A stretch of 64,000 bases of DNA, from contig NC_083651.1 of NCBI RefSeq assembly GCF_963576545.1, positions 8,925,886-8,989,885 on the forward strand, in the 5' to 3' direction. Position 1 is the stretch's first letter; each line of letters begins with the position of its first letter. The translations under genes and the position numbers were made by a program. Shown piece after piece: positions 41,101-56,081 of this stretch. Below the pieces are notes generated by a model, which saw only the letters and a list, made by a program, of their open reading frames with translations, was not told the DNA's origin and did not search any database. This DNA is from Limanda limanda (lineage: Eukaryota; Chordata; Actinopteri; Pleuronectiformes; Pleuronectidae).

Positions 41101-44100
41101 CAATGTTTGAGTAAGCATGGCTGGTGTAGTACAAAGGTACCGTATGAGTGGTGGAGGAGCAGGACGAGGAAACTGATAGGAAACTACAAGGTGCTGAGAA
41201 CAGATGAGGTGAGGAGAAAAAAACCAACAGTAGAGTAGAGGCCAAGAAAACCTTTTGTCATTACAAATTTGTATGAGACAAGACTTGTTTGCCAGAATGA
41301 GAAACTTGCAGAATTTATTTTTGAGGTCACAGGACTTTACAACTTCAGTTAGTGATTTTGTAGTAAAGGTTGGTCATTCACAGTATAATCTTGTATATCT
41401 TGGGTTTATTCAGCATTGTCAGCAATTAAAGTCCGATGCTGCTCGATTTACTGAATTAACTGTCTCTTGTCCTATTCATCGAGACTTGTTGATCATGATC
41501 TGGTTGAGTTAAATTATTATTTTATCAGCTCTCTGGTCTTAGTTTTTTTTGGCTTTAGTCATTGTAGAGATCAGAACTGAAAACAGTGTAAAAGAAGTCT
41601 GACTGGGAAAGAAACGCAGGCAGACGATCAGGCTTGAAACAGATCTTCATGTTAGCGAAAGTTCTTTGGATAAGAAATTATAGCTTAACAGTAAAATCAT
41701 AACAAACTGACGTACATTTGGTGCGCAACCAAAATGCAAAGAGGATGAACTCCTGCATCCCATTAAAATATTTCACTTAAAAAAAAAATCTTCATATGTG
41801 CTATGATTGTTTGTGCTCTCCAATTCCCACTAAACCAGACCAGACTATGTTACTTAGCATTGGTCTATGTCTGTTTTAAATTGTCAGGGGAATGTATGCA
41901 AGGCAGCACAGCCCTTTCCTGTATGAGATCATCCATCCCTCTGGTGGATCCCAGTTGGCCAACACTGAGGTCTCTGTCATCTGTTCAAAGTGTGTCATTC
42001 TGGCCTCGGTGTCCCTCTTCCTTGGCAGGGCAGACCATTCTCACGCTGTGATGTGCGCTCCTCTTTCTCTCCCTCCGTCCACCATGAGCTCTCAGCTGGG
42101 TCTTCCATTTGGAACTGACTATTTGAGATGGTGGAGAAATATGCCAAACAGCACAATACTGCGCTATAGAGCCTGGCACCGGACCCATGTGTCCTGCAGT
42201 GATGAACCCGTCTCGCTCGAGCTCCCCTGGTAGGAATCTGGCCTGTTATAAATCTCTGCTTAACAGTAACACACACTCTCTAGCATGCTGAGGTTGTTGA
42301 GGAGGGAAGATTAAAATTATACCATATTCTCCCAGACAAACCGCCACAGAGTCAAAAAATAAACAGTAAAAAAGGACACGTATCTTTGAAGACAAATGTG
42401 GACACTAACACTTCTGACATGTTCTGAGTGTAGTTCCTTTTCTTTCTGTCTTCACAGTTGTCTCTCCCGGATAAGCTTGAGAAAGATTGTGAATGCTGCA
42501 ACAAGCTCTTGGTGTCAGAGGGGAGTTACTGCCTTCCTCACAGTTTCCTGTTTTATGATATATTCTTTCCTCTCTGGTAGGGACTACAGCTCATGCAGCT
42601 GAAGGGTTGACAGGTATGAGAACAAAATGAAATAAAGTAAGTGGAACTAAACACCAGGAAGGGAAATAACAACAAGCCAAAACCGATCATGGGGAGCAAA
42701 TGAAGCTGCGCTTAGAGAAAACAGTGCTTGCCGGTATCTTGGAAGCATCTAATGTTTGCTTAATGTAAGCACATTTTCAGTGTGGGCTGAAGATAGATCT
42801 GCTCCACAGAGACACATGACAGATGTATTATAGGGAAAAGAGGACATGGAGTACACGATTTTAAAGCCATATTACATAATATTCAAACTACTCGTTTCGT
42901 CTGAGCAATAGTTCAAGTTCAAGGTGACATCTTCCAGTGTCTTGTTTTAACAATTTTCACATTAAACAACAAAACCAAACAAATATCCTAATTTAGACGC
43001 TGTAACTCAAGATTGACATATCAGCTTGAAAGAGTTACAACTCTTTCTTTTATCATGTCAATTACCGATAGCATCAGTGGATTTTTTTTCTGATGTTGAA
43101 TGAAGAAAGATTTTGGTTAAAAAAAACATTTATATTTCTCAAAGTGTCCAAAGAAAAGAAAAGCATGACTGGTGCCAAAACTGTAAATGAACTGGCACAG
43201 CTCTGGCACTGACTACTAGATTAATTCACTAATTATCTGAGCTTTATAACCCAATGATACTTACTTATTGAAGGAAAACAACCTAAATTAAAACAAATAT
43301 ACTAATAGAAGCAAAAAAGTGAAACATCATTTATGTAAACTACAGGAAAAACGCTGCAATGAGCAAGCACTTAAGTTTTCATTTATTTACCTTTTTAGAA
43401 TATAAAAAAACTAACTTCTCTGGGAGAACAGAAATATATTTAAATGTGTATCACATTAGTCCCAAAGTGTCAATGGCTCCAATAATGAGTGTCCTCCTGT
43501 CAAATTGTCCCTCTACAATAGAAACAGTGGAACAAGGCCATTTACAGCCTGCTGGAAAAGACATCAATTTTGGAGATGGATGGCAGCGGAGACATTCTCG
43601 GGAGGAGCAAATAGCTCTGTCTTTATAACGACTGTCAGAAAATTCCTTGGACAAAAGATTCCCTAATCTTGAAAAAGGCCGGGAGTCAATGATAGGGTAT
43701 GATGGATCGAGAAGAGTTTTATTTCTTTCATTAAAAATTATCTCTTTACTTACCCACAGTTGACCCAGGCAATGGTCCCTTGGCCTTTTACAGCCTGGGC
43801 CACATCTGACAGCAGTTTCAGGTGGGAGTCTCCTGATGTAGCTGCAGACACAGAGAATAAACCGGGATCAGACTTGTTACCAGAACTCTTCAATAGCTCA
43901 GGACAGCCCACAGCCTGGAGACACAGAGGACACTGTCATGTCAAACACAGAGATGTGGATTTGAGTTTCAGTGGAGCTCAGTGTCTTACTAAAGCTCAGA
44001 GTGATGAAGAAAGAGATCACTGCGTGTGGGTTAGAGGGGGTGATGGAAGAGAGTTTTCTGATACCTTTCACTGGATGGGTTCAGAGCGGGGGGGTTAAGT

Positions 44101-47100
44101 TACATCAGCTTTCAACATCTCACAATAGTGTGACTAAGCAGGAGATGGGAGGATTAAATTCCCTGACACTGCTGAAGCACACCAACTTTCCAGCTAAAGG
44201 GTGAAGCACAGACGGTACATTTTGGCGAACTACAGCTCGAATCTACTGCCTGCTGCTTGGTACCATATTGTGAAGCATGAGGTACATCGAGCTCAGTCAA
44301 GGACGACGTGGAGAGTTCGAGACCACTGGGGATTTGCACTATTTACCTTGTCGGAGAGAAAATTTGGCTGAGCTATGCAGTTTGCGTTCTGCGTTAGGAA
44401 AGAAGAGAAAGTGGTGTGTGATAAACTATATCAGCTACAACAACAACTCTCAGTAATAGTACTGACTTTGATCAGATAGAGCAGGCAAAGTAGATTCCTT
44501 CGAGTAAAGTAAACACAGTGTAATATTATAGTCCTTGTGTAATACAATGAATCATTTTTATTCTCCCCCTATGAAACCAAATGTGTTTTATGAACTGCTT
44601 GAAGAGACCTCTCGGTGCTCCAGGATATGTCTATATTTAGATTGGGGTCCTGCCATGCAATGGGTCAGAAAAAAAACATTTGACGATGAAGTGTCACTTT
44701 ATCACCATGCATCGAGCGGGAGGTGAGCAGGTACTAGCTGGTAGATTTTCTAATCTGGCTTTTTCAAGGTTTGATGAGAAATATCACGAGGAAACTCAAC
44801 AAGGACGTGACTGAAAGGGTCAGAGGGAGTTGATGGGTGAGGAACAGGGCACAGTAGGGCTGGGCAATATGTCTAAAAACATGTCAGTTTTAGGTCAGTC
44901 ATGTGTAAGAAATGTCATCAACGTGCCAACTCGCTCGGGATGAGCTCGCACATTTGCATTCTCACAATCGGGATGATTCAGGAAATTATTCAGAGTTCAG
45001 TGCATGTCTTAAAACAGCTCAAGATAAAAAAGGTCATATCGGTCAATAGTTTAACATTACAATAAATGTCACATTATTATTTCTTTTAAAAGGTTAAGAC
45101 TCGTTCTTCCCCGGAGTGAAGGTTTTAACTCGTCTTTCTTGACAGAGAATGGCAAACACTTGTTCAAATCTTAACATTTTACAAATCTAAGGTACCAATG
45201 CATAAGAAATATATTGATATATTGAACCTTTGTCACTTTTCTACTGATGAAATTTACATTGGGATCATTATTTTATGGTCGCCCAGGCCAGGGGCAAGTG
45301 TCAGAGAATGAACGACATGTGGCTGGAAGCTGTCTGATATTTGGTTGGAGGATGTTAAACCAGCGTGGCAGAGGCAGCTGCATCTTTGGTGTCTTCAAAG
45401 AAGGAATGGCTGCAGTGATCAAACAGAGTTACAGCTCAGTACATAGAAGCCTTCTCCAGTGACTAAAGGCTGACTGATATGGACCATGAATTATGAAACA
45501 AATAAATACGTTGCTCTGGGGTTTTGGGAGTCAACTGCTGCATATTAAAGGTTAGCAGGATAATTTTAAATGGGAAAATACAATTTTTTAATATCAAGCG
45601 AATCCTTCAACAAGCCTGCTGAGTACATTTGGAGAGAGATGCAAATGGAATAAAAATCCACTGGGGTACATTAGCGGGTTCCCTAATGGTCGGAAGAAAA
45701 CACAATTTGTATAACTCTGTTTGAAGCATAAAGTGTTTTACTTTCTATTTAGCAGCTAATATGTAATTTTACATTTTATATATAAATATTTCTCAGTTCA
45801 TTACTGAGACAATCTACTGTGATCATCACTATAAAGCAGCCCACAGGCTACAAATAACTATTGCAGAATGTATTTTAAGGCTAATGTGGTTCAATTTTTT
45901 ATTTTATTTTTTTATTAATTATATCAGATTTAGGAAAAGAGCAACTGTTCCACGATTATTTCTGAGCAATCAAAAGAATTCTAATTAATTTGGTGTTTTA
46001 ATCATTCATAATTTCTCGCGCTGCAACATTTGAAGGAAATGGCATTTACATGTCATCTTACATCTGTAAATCGATAGTTTCTCTAAATGAGGATGGTGGA
46101 GCAACACATTTTGTCGAAAGGTTTCAGTCGTCATTATTATGTTCATCAACTCCTCTGGTTATAGATTATTTATTTTCTTCGATGGTGGGATGCAACTGTG
46201 TGTGTCTTTTCAAACACACTAGTCACTGTAGTGGTGAATGCTGCTAAGAGTCAATCTGCTTTCCACTCGTCCTTTTTCTGAATATATTTGCCCGTAGTTA
46301 AGCACTTGTACATGATGTCAGCAACTTGTTCTATTGTAAATTAAGATTTGACGATAAAATTACTTATTCAAATATAGATGATTGGGGCACTTTTTTAATC
46401 CTTTTCCTAATAACAACAGTCTGACGAGCATATCGTCTCTGAAACACTCATCATTCGATAAAACACCACATACTATTGAGCTTTACAGCATTTCACAATG
46501 ACCTCAGAGTTTTTGAGATAAGCAAGCATTTTTCACGATGCATTACTATAATTGTCTGACAGGACTGCGGTCCCTGTTTCCTCCCTTGACACAAACAATG
46601 GACTGTTAACAATACATTTTTTTTTGCCATATGTATTAACCAGGAGTATTTTGGGATTGAAATTTACAGACTGAATAATTTCCTCAAAACCTACCTGTCT
46701 TTGTGTAGAGCACCAGCACGTTGGTTCTCGTCCTGAGGAGCTTCTTGAAGTCTTTGTGGTCGCTGACCTTCTCTATGAGAGGAGACACCTTCACCGCCTC
46801 AAGCACGGGTAGAAGCCACACCTGGGGAAATAAACACAGGCCGCCATGAAATTTACTCTTCATTCAAGCTATCCAGAGGCCGGACTGCTTCTATTTTCTT
46901 GCGATGCAGTCAGATGTGAATATTAGGGAGTTAAACAAGAAATGAGGTTAATATTTTCCAGTGAAACCATAAACTTTACTATAAATAAAAATAAAACAAA
47001 TGCAATCAAATATATACAACTTGAATTAAGAAAATACACGTGTTTTATGTATTTTTCTGGATTGCTTATTCTGTAAAATAAAAGACAAAACAAACAAACA

Positions 47101-50100
47101 AACACAAGTCTGTGGAAAGCTGAGAGATTTTTTTTTTTTTTTTTTTTTTCATGGGCCACATAAACAATGAAAACAATCTTACAGAACTGACATAGAAAAA
47201 TAAACCTCTCCAAGCCTCCAGTACTAAAAATGTTTCATCACTCAAATTAATTATAGATTCAACAAATGTTAATTTGTTTTAATATAATATAGAAAAGCTA
47301 ACTTGCCAAATAGTGTGTCTTCATAGTACCCAAATCACAGAGTAATACTGAGGCGTTCGATTTTAATGGATATGCTGTACGCCTCTATAAACACAATTGG
47401 ATGTTACTACTCAGCTGGTAGCCAAGCAATGGATGAATGAGGCTCAGAACTGACGGAGAAGCAGGTGATTCAATTAGGTAATGCGAGTGCATCTTCAGTG
47501 CTCTGCTTGATCTCATGCTATGCTGCTATTAGATGAATGATTATCTGCTATTAGCCAACAAGCAAATTAACACATCTCATGAAGTTCATAAAGTGGGTTT
47601 GATCTCATTTCATACCACTACAGTCGTCCATTACTGCTGTTTCTAGTTGCCATAAACTAAATCAACAGTTCTATCTTGAAGTTTACACTGAACTGAAAAG
47701 CTATTAGGAGCTGGAACACTACATTTATATAAACACTGATTTATTTTTACCTACTGCGCAACAAACAAGATAGCTTATTGTTTCCAATATCACCCTGGCT
47801 CAGTTGGCTTTCCAAACACTGGTAGTTGTACAAATTGTGCGAAACACCCAATATGGGGAACAAAGCCTATATCGAGAGGCATGCACTTTAATCAAAGACG
47901 ACTGAGAAAAAAAAGAAAAAAAGGGCAGATTATACTCCAGCAACATGAAGTTAATTCCATGGACTCTAATCGTCTCTGTGCCATCACCATTGATTAGAAA
48001 AGCCTTTCCTTTCTGCCTACAGAGAACTAAATTAGACACCAAACATTGTCTGCTCGCTCAGCAGATCCTGCTTGATGAGTGATATCACATGGAATGAAAA
48101 CAAACACCTGTCGGGCTCCTTTTCTCATTTTAATTCCCAAGTGCCTTCTCTTCTGAGGCGGATCTGATGGGAATCTTAAGACACTGCATGTTTCACATCA
48201 GTTAATTTCAAGATTTTACAAGAAAAGTCAGAGGGTTTAGAAAAGAGATACAGACAACTGAAGTATTCAGTAATGTCCTCTATATTTAAGGTAAATCAAA
48301 GTATTATTCGTATTGAGTGGGGGTGTTGATCTTTGTTTACATTGTCACTTGAATTGAGTACATGATTATGATTAGGTTGATATTACAATGACACAAGCTG
48401 TGTCAGGATCTGTTTAGGACTCATGGGAGCTGCAATGTGAAGGGTGGGCTAATTAGAAGCTGGCAAGAGGACAGTTGTCTGCATAGGTGAGCATTCAGTG
48501 ATTATGGGAGCAAGAGCTGGAGGCAAAATTAAGCGGCTCTGAAAGTAGATGGCAGGCTGTCGTACTGTAATAGGCTACTTGATGGCCTACTAGACTCATT
48601 AAGGTGATGAAAGCTCAACATCATCCTTTCTTAATCACTTTCTCACCAAGTAGTGAAACACGTATTGTCTTTATGTTACAAATTATGACAAGCTAAAGTG
48701 GAAAATATGTCCGGGATGGTATATAAAACTGACGAGGGATGTAGAAACACCTTTGTGCCGCAGTACCTTACAATACACAAAAATGATGAGGTGCGTCACA
48801 GAGCTGAAACATTCAAGTAACAACTAGTTCCAGTTTTCTTTAAAAGATGACTGAGAGGAATGTGGCTTACTAATCCACAAACATTACAAAAGGAATTTAA
48901 CACTGTTTAAAATCTGTCAAAAAATATCGATGTTTCAATGTTACACAGGATTGTGATTTGTCAAATAAATCAATAAATACTGTGTATATTTCTTGTAGTG
49001 CAACATATAGATAATTTAACATTTTTGTGACCGTGGCTCCATGACTGAATCTGTCATGCATACAGCTGCCATCTCGTTGGTTTAATTTAGTTCAAAACAG
49101 ATTAATCATCTAGTTGTAGAAATGGTGATTTGCATTGTAAATTGCTGTTTCTGCACAAATCCTGCCTGTGGAGAGACAATAGGTCCTTTTCACAGCAAAC
49201 ACTTTGAGTTGTCACAGTAAGAGAGATCCAGGTGTTCTTCATTACATTAACTACACTTCTGTTCTATTCAAGACTGCCTCTAACTCAGTTGATTCTTTAC
49301 ACTGTGCTTTTCCTGCCGTAACACGTCAAAATGTCCTCTGTGAAAAAGCCCTATAGTCTTAATAGTGCTTTAAACAGTCAATCGTGGACTGCGTAAAGTA
49401 TGAATCTGAAAATAAATGCGGATAATTACTAAATTCCAAGTACAGAACAAAATGTACAGACTGACACCACAGACTAAAATGATGGAGGAAGCCTTTTCCC
49501 ATTATCCAGAACATAAGCCAAAATATCCCCAATATAGATGCTGCCATCTTGGCCCGATGACTAAATTTAATTTGGAGCCAGTCTGGTTAAAGTCTGAGCT
49601 GTCAATCATGGCGTTTCGTCTTGTTTTTAAAACATGAAAAAAAAAACTGAACTGTAACGCAGTTTGAGTTGTCGTCAAGACTAGAAAAGTGCGATAGGTG
49701 TGATAATAGCTACTTAAAGCAACCATCGTTGAGAAAATGTGTAGTTTCACATTTTACTTCGGCCTATGTCCCATCCACTTACATGGAGAGATACCATTAA
49801 CAACAGTTGAGGCAGGTGAGAATTATACTGTTGTCAACAGTGAAATAATGCAAGTCTTTCTGGCAAGTCATCTTTCTGTATCAGATGTACAGTTACAGAA
49901 ATATTTAATTTGCTGACAGTTTCCCTCCCAATGCATTGTAAGAGACAAGCTCATTCAGAAGCAGCATTAATGGACTGCTGGCTGTTTAAGCTGCAGTTTT
50001 CTTACAATGATGCACAGGCAGCTACAGTGAAAAGAAAACACGAATGCAGCAGAGCAGAGTTATGCAGTTACATAATGTGAAGGGTGCAAGTACAAACATT

Positions 50101-53100
50101 TTACTGAAAATAAAAGTGACTGTGATGAGAAGCCGATGCATTTTCATGATGTCTGAATTATCTGTTGAGTGTTGGTGCTCTCTTCCTTTCAAGGGCTGCT
50201 TGTCTTCCACAATAAATGGCCCATTTATTTAACTTGAACTGCAAATGATAAATGAAAGCAGGGATAAACTACAGTCACACAACTCCATATTTATCAGATC
50301 ACAGCGGTCTTAATCAAAACTCTTGTTTCATTATCTCTCAATAGTTCAGTTCACATGCAACTTCATCACATTGGTGTTTTGGAACTATCTTCTCGTAGGA
50401 AGGGAGTAAAGTTTATAAGGTATGAAATTTAAATAAATTAATCAAAACAAAAAAAACTAGCCTTTTATCTTTTAAAGAAAGTGGTACCCCTTCAAGGAAT
50501 ATTTGTGGCAACTGATAAATATCTGGTTAGAACATCACATTTAGTGCTGTTAATAGGTTGCAGCTCTGCTGCCTCACTGTATTTCGTTTCACTAAAAGCT
50601 CTTTGAATTAATGAAACCTGCACAATAGATCAAATTGGAATGGTGGGTGCACATGGGTTCAGTATATTCCTAAGTAAGCTGATGAAAAAGTATCATGTCT
50701 TCAACCCCATAAACACCTGGCATTACAATGTGTTTAGGGTGATTGGAGAGCAATCAGCTTGACCACATGCATCTGACACGTTGAGGATGGATTGTGACCC
50801 GATCGGGCAAAGCACCTCTGGAGGTGATCAGGAGGCACTTTAGGATTTGAAGTGCTTTATAAATACAGCCCATTGATTGAGTCAAACATGGAAATTAAAT
50901 TCACATACGAGGGTTGAAAAAGCTTAATCATGCACGATTGGTCCAAACCATCATGGTAGGCAGATGGGCGGCTAACAGCCATGAAAATAAGAACCAGTCC
51001 TATACTATGGACTTCATTCAAGACAATTCTGGATTGCATGATGACGTGACAAATATTGTTTTTTTAGGAATGAGGATGTGATATGAGCTTGTCAGAGCGA
51101 TTGGATCTCCTTGCCATCAGACACATACCGTTCGCGTATAATAATACGTGTATGATCCGAATAGTATAATCGATTTAAAGATCTAGATACAATCTGGAGA
51201 TGAGATGTATTTTAAAGCCAAGTGGTAGATGATAATGTTTCTCTGGACTCAGGGAAAAAGACAGTTCTCTGTCCTCTGGCAGTCATCATGAAGCCGAGAT
51301 CAGCACTGGGATTCCACAATCCCAAGGATTTCATTCTACAATAGACAACTAGACAAATACCTTTCTGGAAAGTGTCATTAATCAACTTACTCTGTTCGCA
51401 TTTGTGTATTGTTCCACCTTCTGGTCTCCTTGATGCATCAAGTCTACAATGAAATCTGTGTTTTAATTCTCCTTTCACCAGCTACCAGAAAACTTCCATA
51501 ACACTAGGAACCGTCCATCACTTTTCACTGTGGATATGCTAATTTGGTAGTTCTTGCCCAAAACACATATGAAGCCCTTGGATTTAAGGAACTCACACGA
51601 ATATGCCTGAAGACTTTCACAGTACAATCTTGGATGATTGCTGAATTACGTACATGCACATTTATGAAAAACATTTGGGGAATTGGAATATATAACAACT
51701 GATCCTTAATATCGTGACATAGAGGGATTTGAGTTAGATCAATATTGGCTTATGACTGAAAATTCATGTTCGCTCCAGTCTACTGTGATACATTAATACC
51801 CGATTGTTAAACAGCCAAACTGCTTCAAAAGCAACATAAGATGATCGAGAACCTGTATGTCGCACATGATCTGGAGTCATTAGTTTACACCAGTGATTTG
51901 TTGGTCTTGCAACCAATTATCATTGCACTGACTGCTGATATTTATCAACTTATTGTTTAGCTCACAAAGTCAAAAACAATGACAAAATACCCTAAGAAGT
52001 TTACAGAGCCCAAAGTGATGTCCTGAACTGAATATGGTTCAGTTAGATGTGATGCAGATAACAGAGAGAGAATGCTTTAATTTATTTGTCGCTAAACCAT
52101 TTTACTTGAGGACAACATATCTAAGTCATTGAAATATGCTTCCTGTCTCAGCTGGCAGGTGACTGATACAGAGAAACCCTGCTAGCACCAAACAATCACT
52201 GAGGCATGTAGCTAACAGCTCTGAAAGCTCTCTTCACTCTACCATCACTGTGAGAGGCATTATAATGGTGCTGCATTTGTACCTTCCCAGCACTGTCTTC
52301 CCCCAGCATCACTGCCTGCTCAACACACACTGCAGGGAGACAGCCTCATCGGAGTAAACAGATCAATGGCGATGAGACCCAATGAAAGCAGCATGATTTG
52401 GTGAAAAACGCGCAAACACATTTTCCACACAGTTACAGGTAGTGGGTTCCATCAGGAATATTAAATGAGAAAGGTGAATAAATCAGAACAAATCAGAACA
52501 AAGGAACTGAATTGTTGTCTCAGGAGCAATTCTATCATTAAACATGGTGATTTGAATCAAGTGAAATAATTTGTCTTCTTTATCAATTCGATTTAGTGGC
52601 AAAATTGAACAAAATTGTGCATCAATTGAATATACACGGAGAAGTTATGCTTATTTTTCAATAAGGTCAAGAATAAATACCAACATTCTTTGAAAACATC
52701 ACTGTCAAAAAACAGGAAAAAAATGTGTTTATTATTTCAACACAAAACCAAATACTGAGGACGACATACAATTGAAGAGCAACACAATATACAGCTATTA
52801 AAGTAAGTCAACATAATATCAACACCTCTTAAACAAAAGCCGAACATTGACCTTAAAGGTTGGGTTCCCACCCAGCAGGGATGGTTTTATCTCCAGTGGT
52901 TTTAATTAGTGGTTTTAATTACCTTACCTTATTTTCTTAAAGGGTGTGACAATCTGCTTTCTTGTCACACAGGTCCAGTAGATATGCATGTGGTACTTTT
53001 TAAGGTGTGTATGGACAGAGGTTACTTCAAAGCTAAAATGCTCAATGGGCAGGCAATTGTTTTCATTGTAAAATGCAATCATAAAAACTAAAATCTATTA

Positions 53101-55987
53101 GCATAAATGTAGCCTAAACTTCCTATGAGGAGCCAATACAAACAAGCGGATGCTAATATATTTGCCCAACAATAAAGGCCAGAGTAAAGTAAAAATGACA
53201 CGGAAAGGTACACAATGTTGCAACAATGCCCAAAACCTGTGCTTCGCTCAAATGCCAAAAGAGCTGCCAGCTCTTCCAGCTGGCAATCACAATCAGTCTA
53301 CGGCTGAAATGACAAACTGACACACAAAATGTGACCGCTCAACAAAATCCACTCTCATAATGGTAATGAACCTGAATCTCTTTCATCATTAATCAGACCA
53401 AAACCTTTGCACTTGATATCTATGTTAAACTGGCATTTGGTGATTACTCGGTGCATGAAATACCCAGACACAATGCTCTGAGTAAATACCATTGGTGCTT
53501 TAAACATCGACAGGACATCCTTTCATCAGCCATAAATCTATATCCTGTCACGTAACTAGTAAAAAATGTGGCGCTTGCTAAGCAGCAGGTGCCCAGCTCC
53601 TGCCCGCGAGCCGGTACCCTCCATCTGCTGTGACAAATCTGCTTAATAAATGGCATCCAGTTCCAGGGGCAGTACTGAATCAGCACAAATCGCAGTGTTT
53701 GTCAAGCACTTGCCTTGAGTTTCCTCTGACTAATGAGCCAGTCAGGTGTGTGTTGGTGTGTGCGGACTGGCTGGTTGTAAAGGAAGCATCCGATAACACA
53801 CACAGGGCGCTGATTTAGAGGCTACTTAGCTCTCAAATGAGCAGAGGAGCAATCAATTAGCAGCTTTAGCAATTATCACGTTTCAGCTATCAGGAATGGA
53901 AGTCCGGGGAAGAGGCAGAGTCTATACGCACACACTGTCAAGCTGCTGCTGTAATTTGACAAATATGTGACCACAGAAAATGAGTGTCAGAAACATGTCA
54001 TGTCAAGAGAGTTGACATTCAATGTTAAGTCAGTTCCGTTACCTCATTAAATCAGAGATATACTCCTTAAAAGCCATAATTTTGCTGATAATTGAAGGAA
54101 TTATTTTAAACATGTTAGGATGAATGACTCTCTGTGCCATTTGATGCTAATCCCGAGTCTTAAGATTGGCCTACTTTAGCTCAGATACTGCATTTCTTGG
54201 AGCTCAGTAGTTCACAGGTAACCCGTACACTAAATCTCACTGAAAGCAGATAGGGTCACACATATTGATTAATCTGGACACAATTGACTTGGAGATACTA
54301 TTCCAGTCATGTGCAAGTGAACTAAATAGTATTGTATGTGTGTGTCTGTGAAGGGAGTCTGGGTTATATTGCTTTGACAGTTTTGACAGTCAGGCCTCTA
54401 CCACCCAAATCAGTTCACCCATGTTTGTGCCATGTATGAAATCAGGTCACCAGTGGTGGATGATAAGGACAACATTCCGTCACAGCATAATAGCAATATA
54501 AATATTGAATGATTTGGGCAGCAGCTAATCATTATTTTCCTTCATTGGTTAATCTGTGGTATGTTTTTTTTCTTTTTCCAACTAGTCAGTCGTCTATAAA
54601 AGTCCCAAACACAATATACCAATAACCAATGAAATGTTCATAACACACATACTGTGCAGTCATCATGTATTATGACAGTGATGTCTCTTTAGTCCTACAT
54701 ATTATTTTTGAGTAGGACAAACACCATCTGCAAATTTTAATTAAAGTGAACATAATCGGTGAACAGTGTAGTACCCTTTATACATAATCTCTTCTAATTT
54801 TATGATAAGGCAGCCGAGCAATGAACCTGAACATATAAACAAGGCAACCAAGCGTGGGTTGGAGACACAGCCATTAACTGTGAAGGATTAACCATCAAAT
54901 AAAGGGGATTACATATCCCCACACCATGCACTGTCTGCTGTGCATGTAAACACCATTAACATTAAAGTTCAGAGTGTGCACACTTTACCACGTAGTCAGA
55001 TTTGTATTTTGGATGCAATGAGCTGTGGAGCAGTTTACGGATCCACTGTAGGTAAACACCAGAGCACCACCCTTGTTTGCTAAGACTACAGGCATCAGGA
55101 AGTAGAGCCGGAACAAGCCTGCATCAGTATTTAACACAGCAGATGGTGAATGAATGTTCATGGTCATAAATGAAAATAAAACAAATACAACAGAATATAT
55201 AGAGAATTAAGTAAATAAACCTCTTTTTAAAAACATAATTGTTATACATGAATATAGAAGAGAAGAAATGTCCACACACCAGTTAAGGTAACAACAGGTA
55301 ACACTTCAAGTAGTTTAACTGTTTTGTGTGCTACTGGATGCCTAATTTCTCCTCGGGATAAATAAAGTATTTATGTATCCACATGCAAATCTTTGTATCT
55401 ATCCATCGTTGTCTCTATCTATCTATCTATCTATCTTTCTATCTATACTGTATCTACTATTGTCTCTATCTATCTATGCTATTTATGGTTGTCTCTATCA
55501 TATCTATATCTATATACAGATATACATCGTTGTATCTATTTGTCTGTCTGTAGTTCTTCCTGAGGACATTACAGTTTCCACTCCAACCACAAACTTTTCA
55601 CCTTTCACTTTCTTTTACAAACACATGACTGAACACATGAGTTTCTGGGTGCTGCTGAGATAAAAACAACAACAACAACTACCAGACTAGAAGCTAAACA
55701 ATCTTATAGAAAGCAGGGAGGGGGAGTGAATGGGTCTTCCAGGGTGAAGGTGAGTCGGTTCATCGGCTCTGGTTCTCCCGTGTTGACCGTCTGCACTCTT
55801 TTTTAAACATAATTGTTATACATGAATATAGAAGACGAGAAATGTCCACACACCAGTTAAGGTAACAACAGGTAACACTTCAAGTAGTTTATCTGTTTTG
55901 TGTGCAACTGGATGCCTAATTTCCCCTCGGGATAAATAAAGTATCTATGTATCCACATGCAAATCCTTCTATCTATCCATTGTTGTC

Positions 55988-56081
<94 letters not shown>
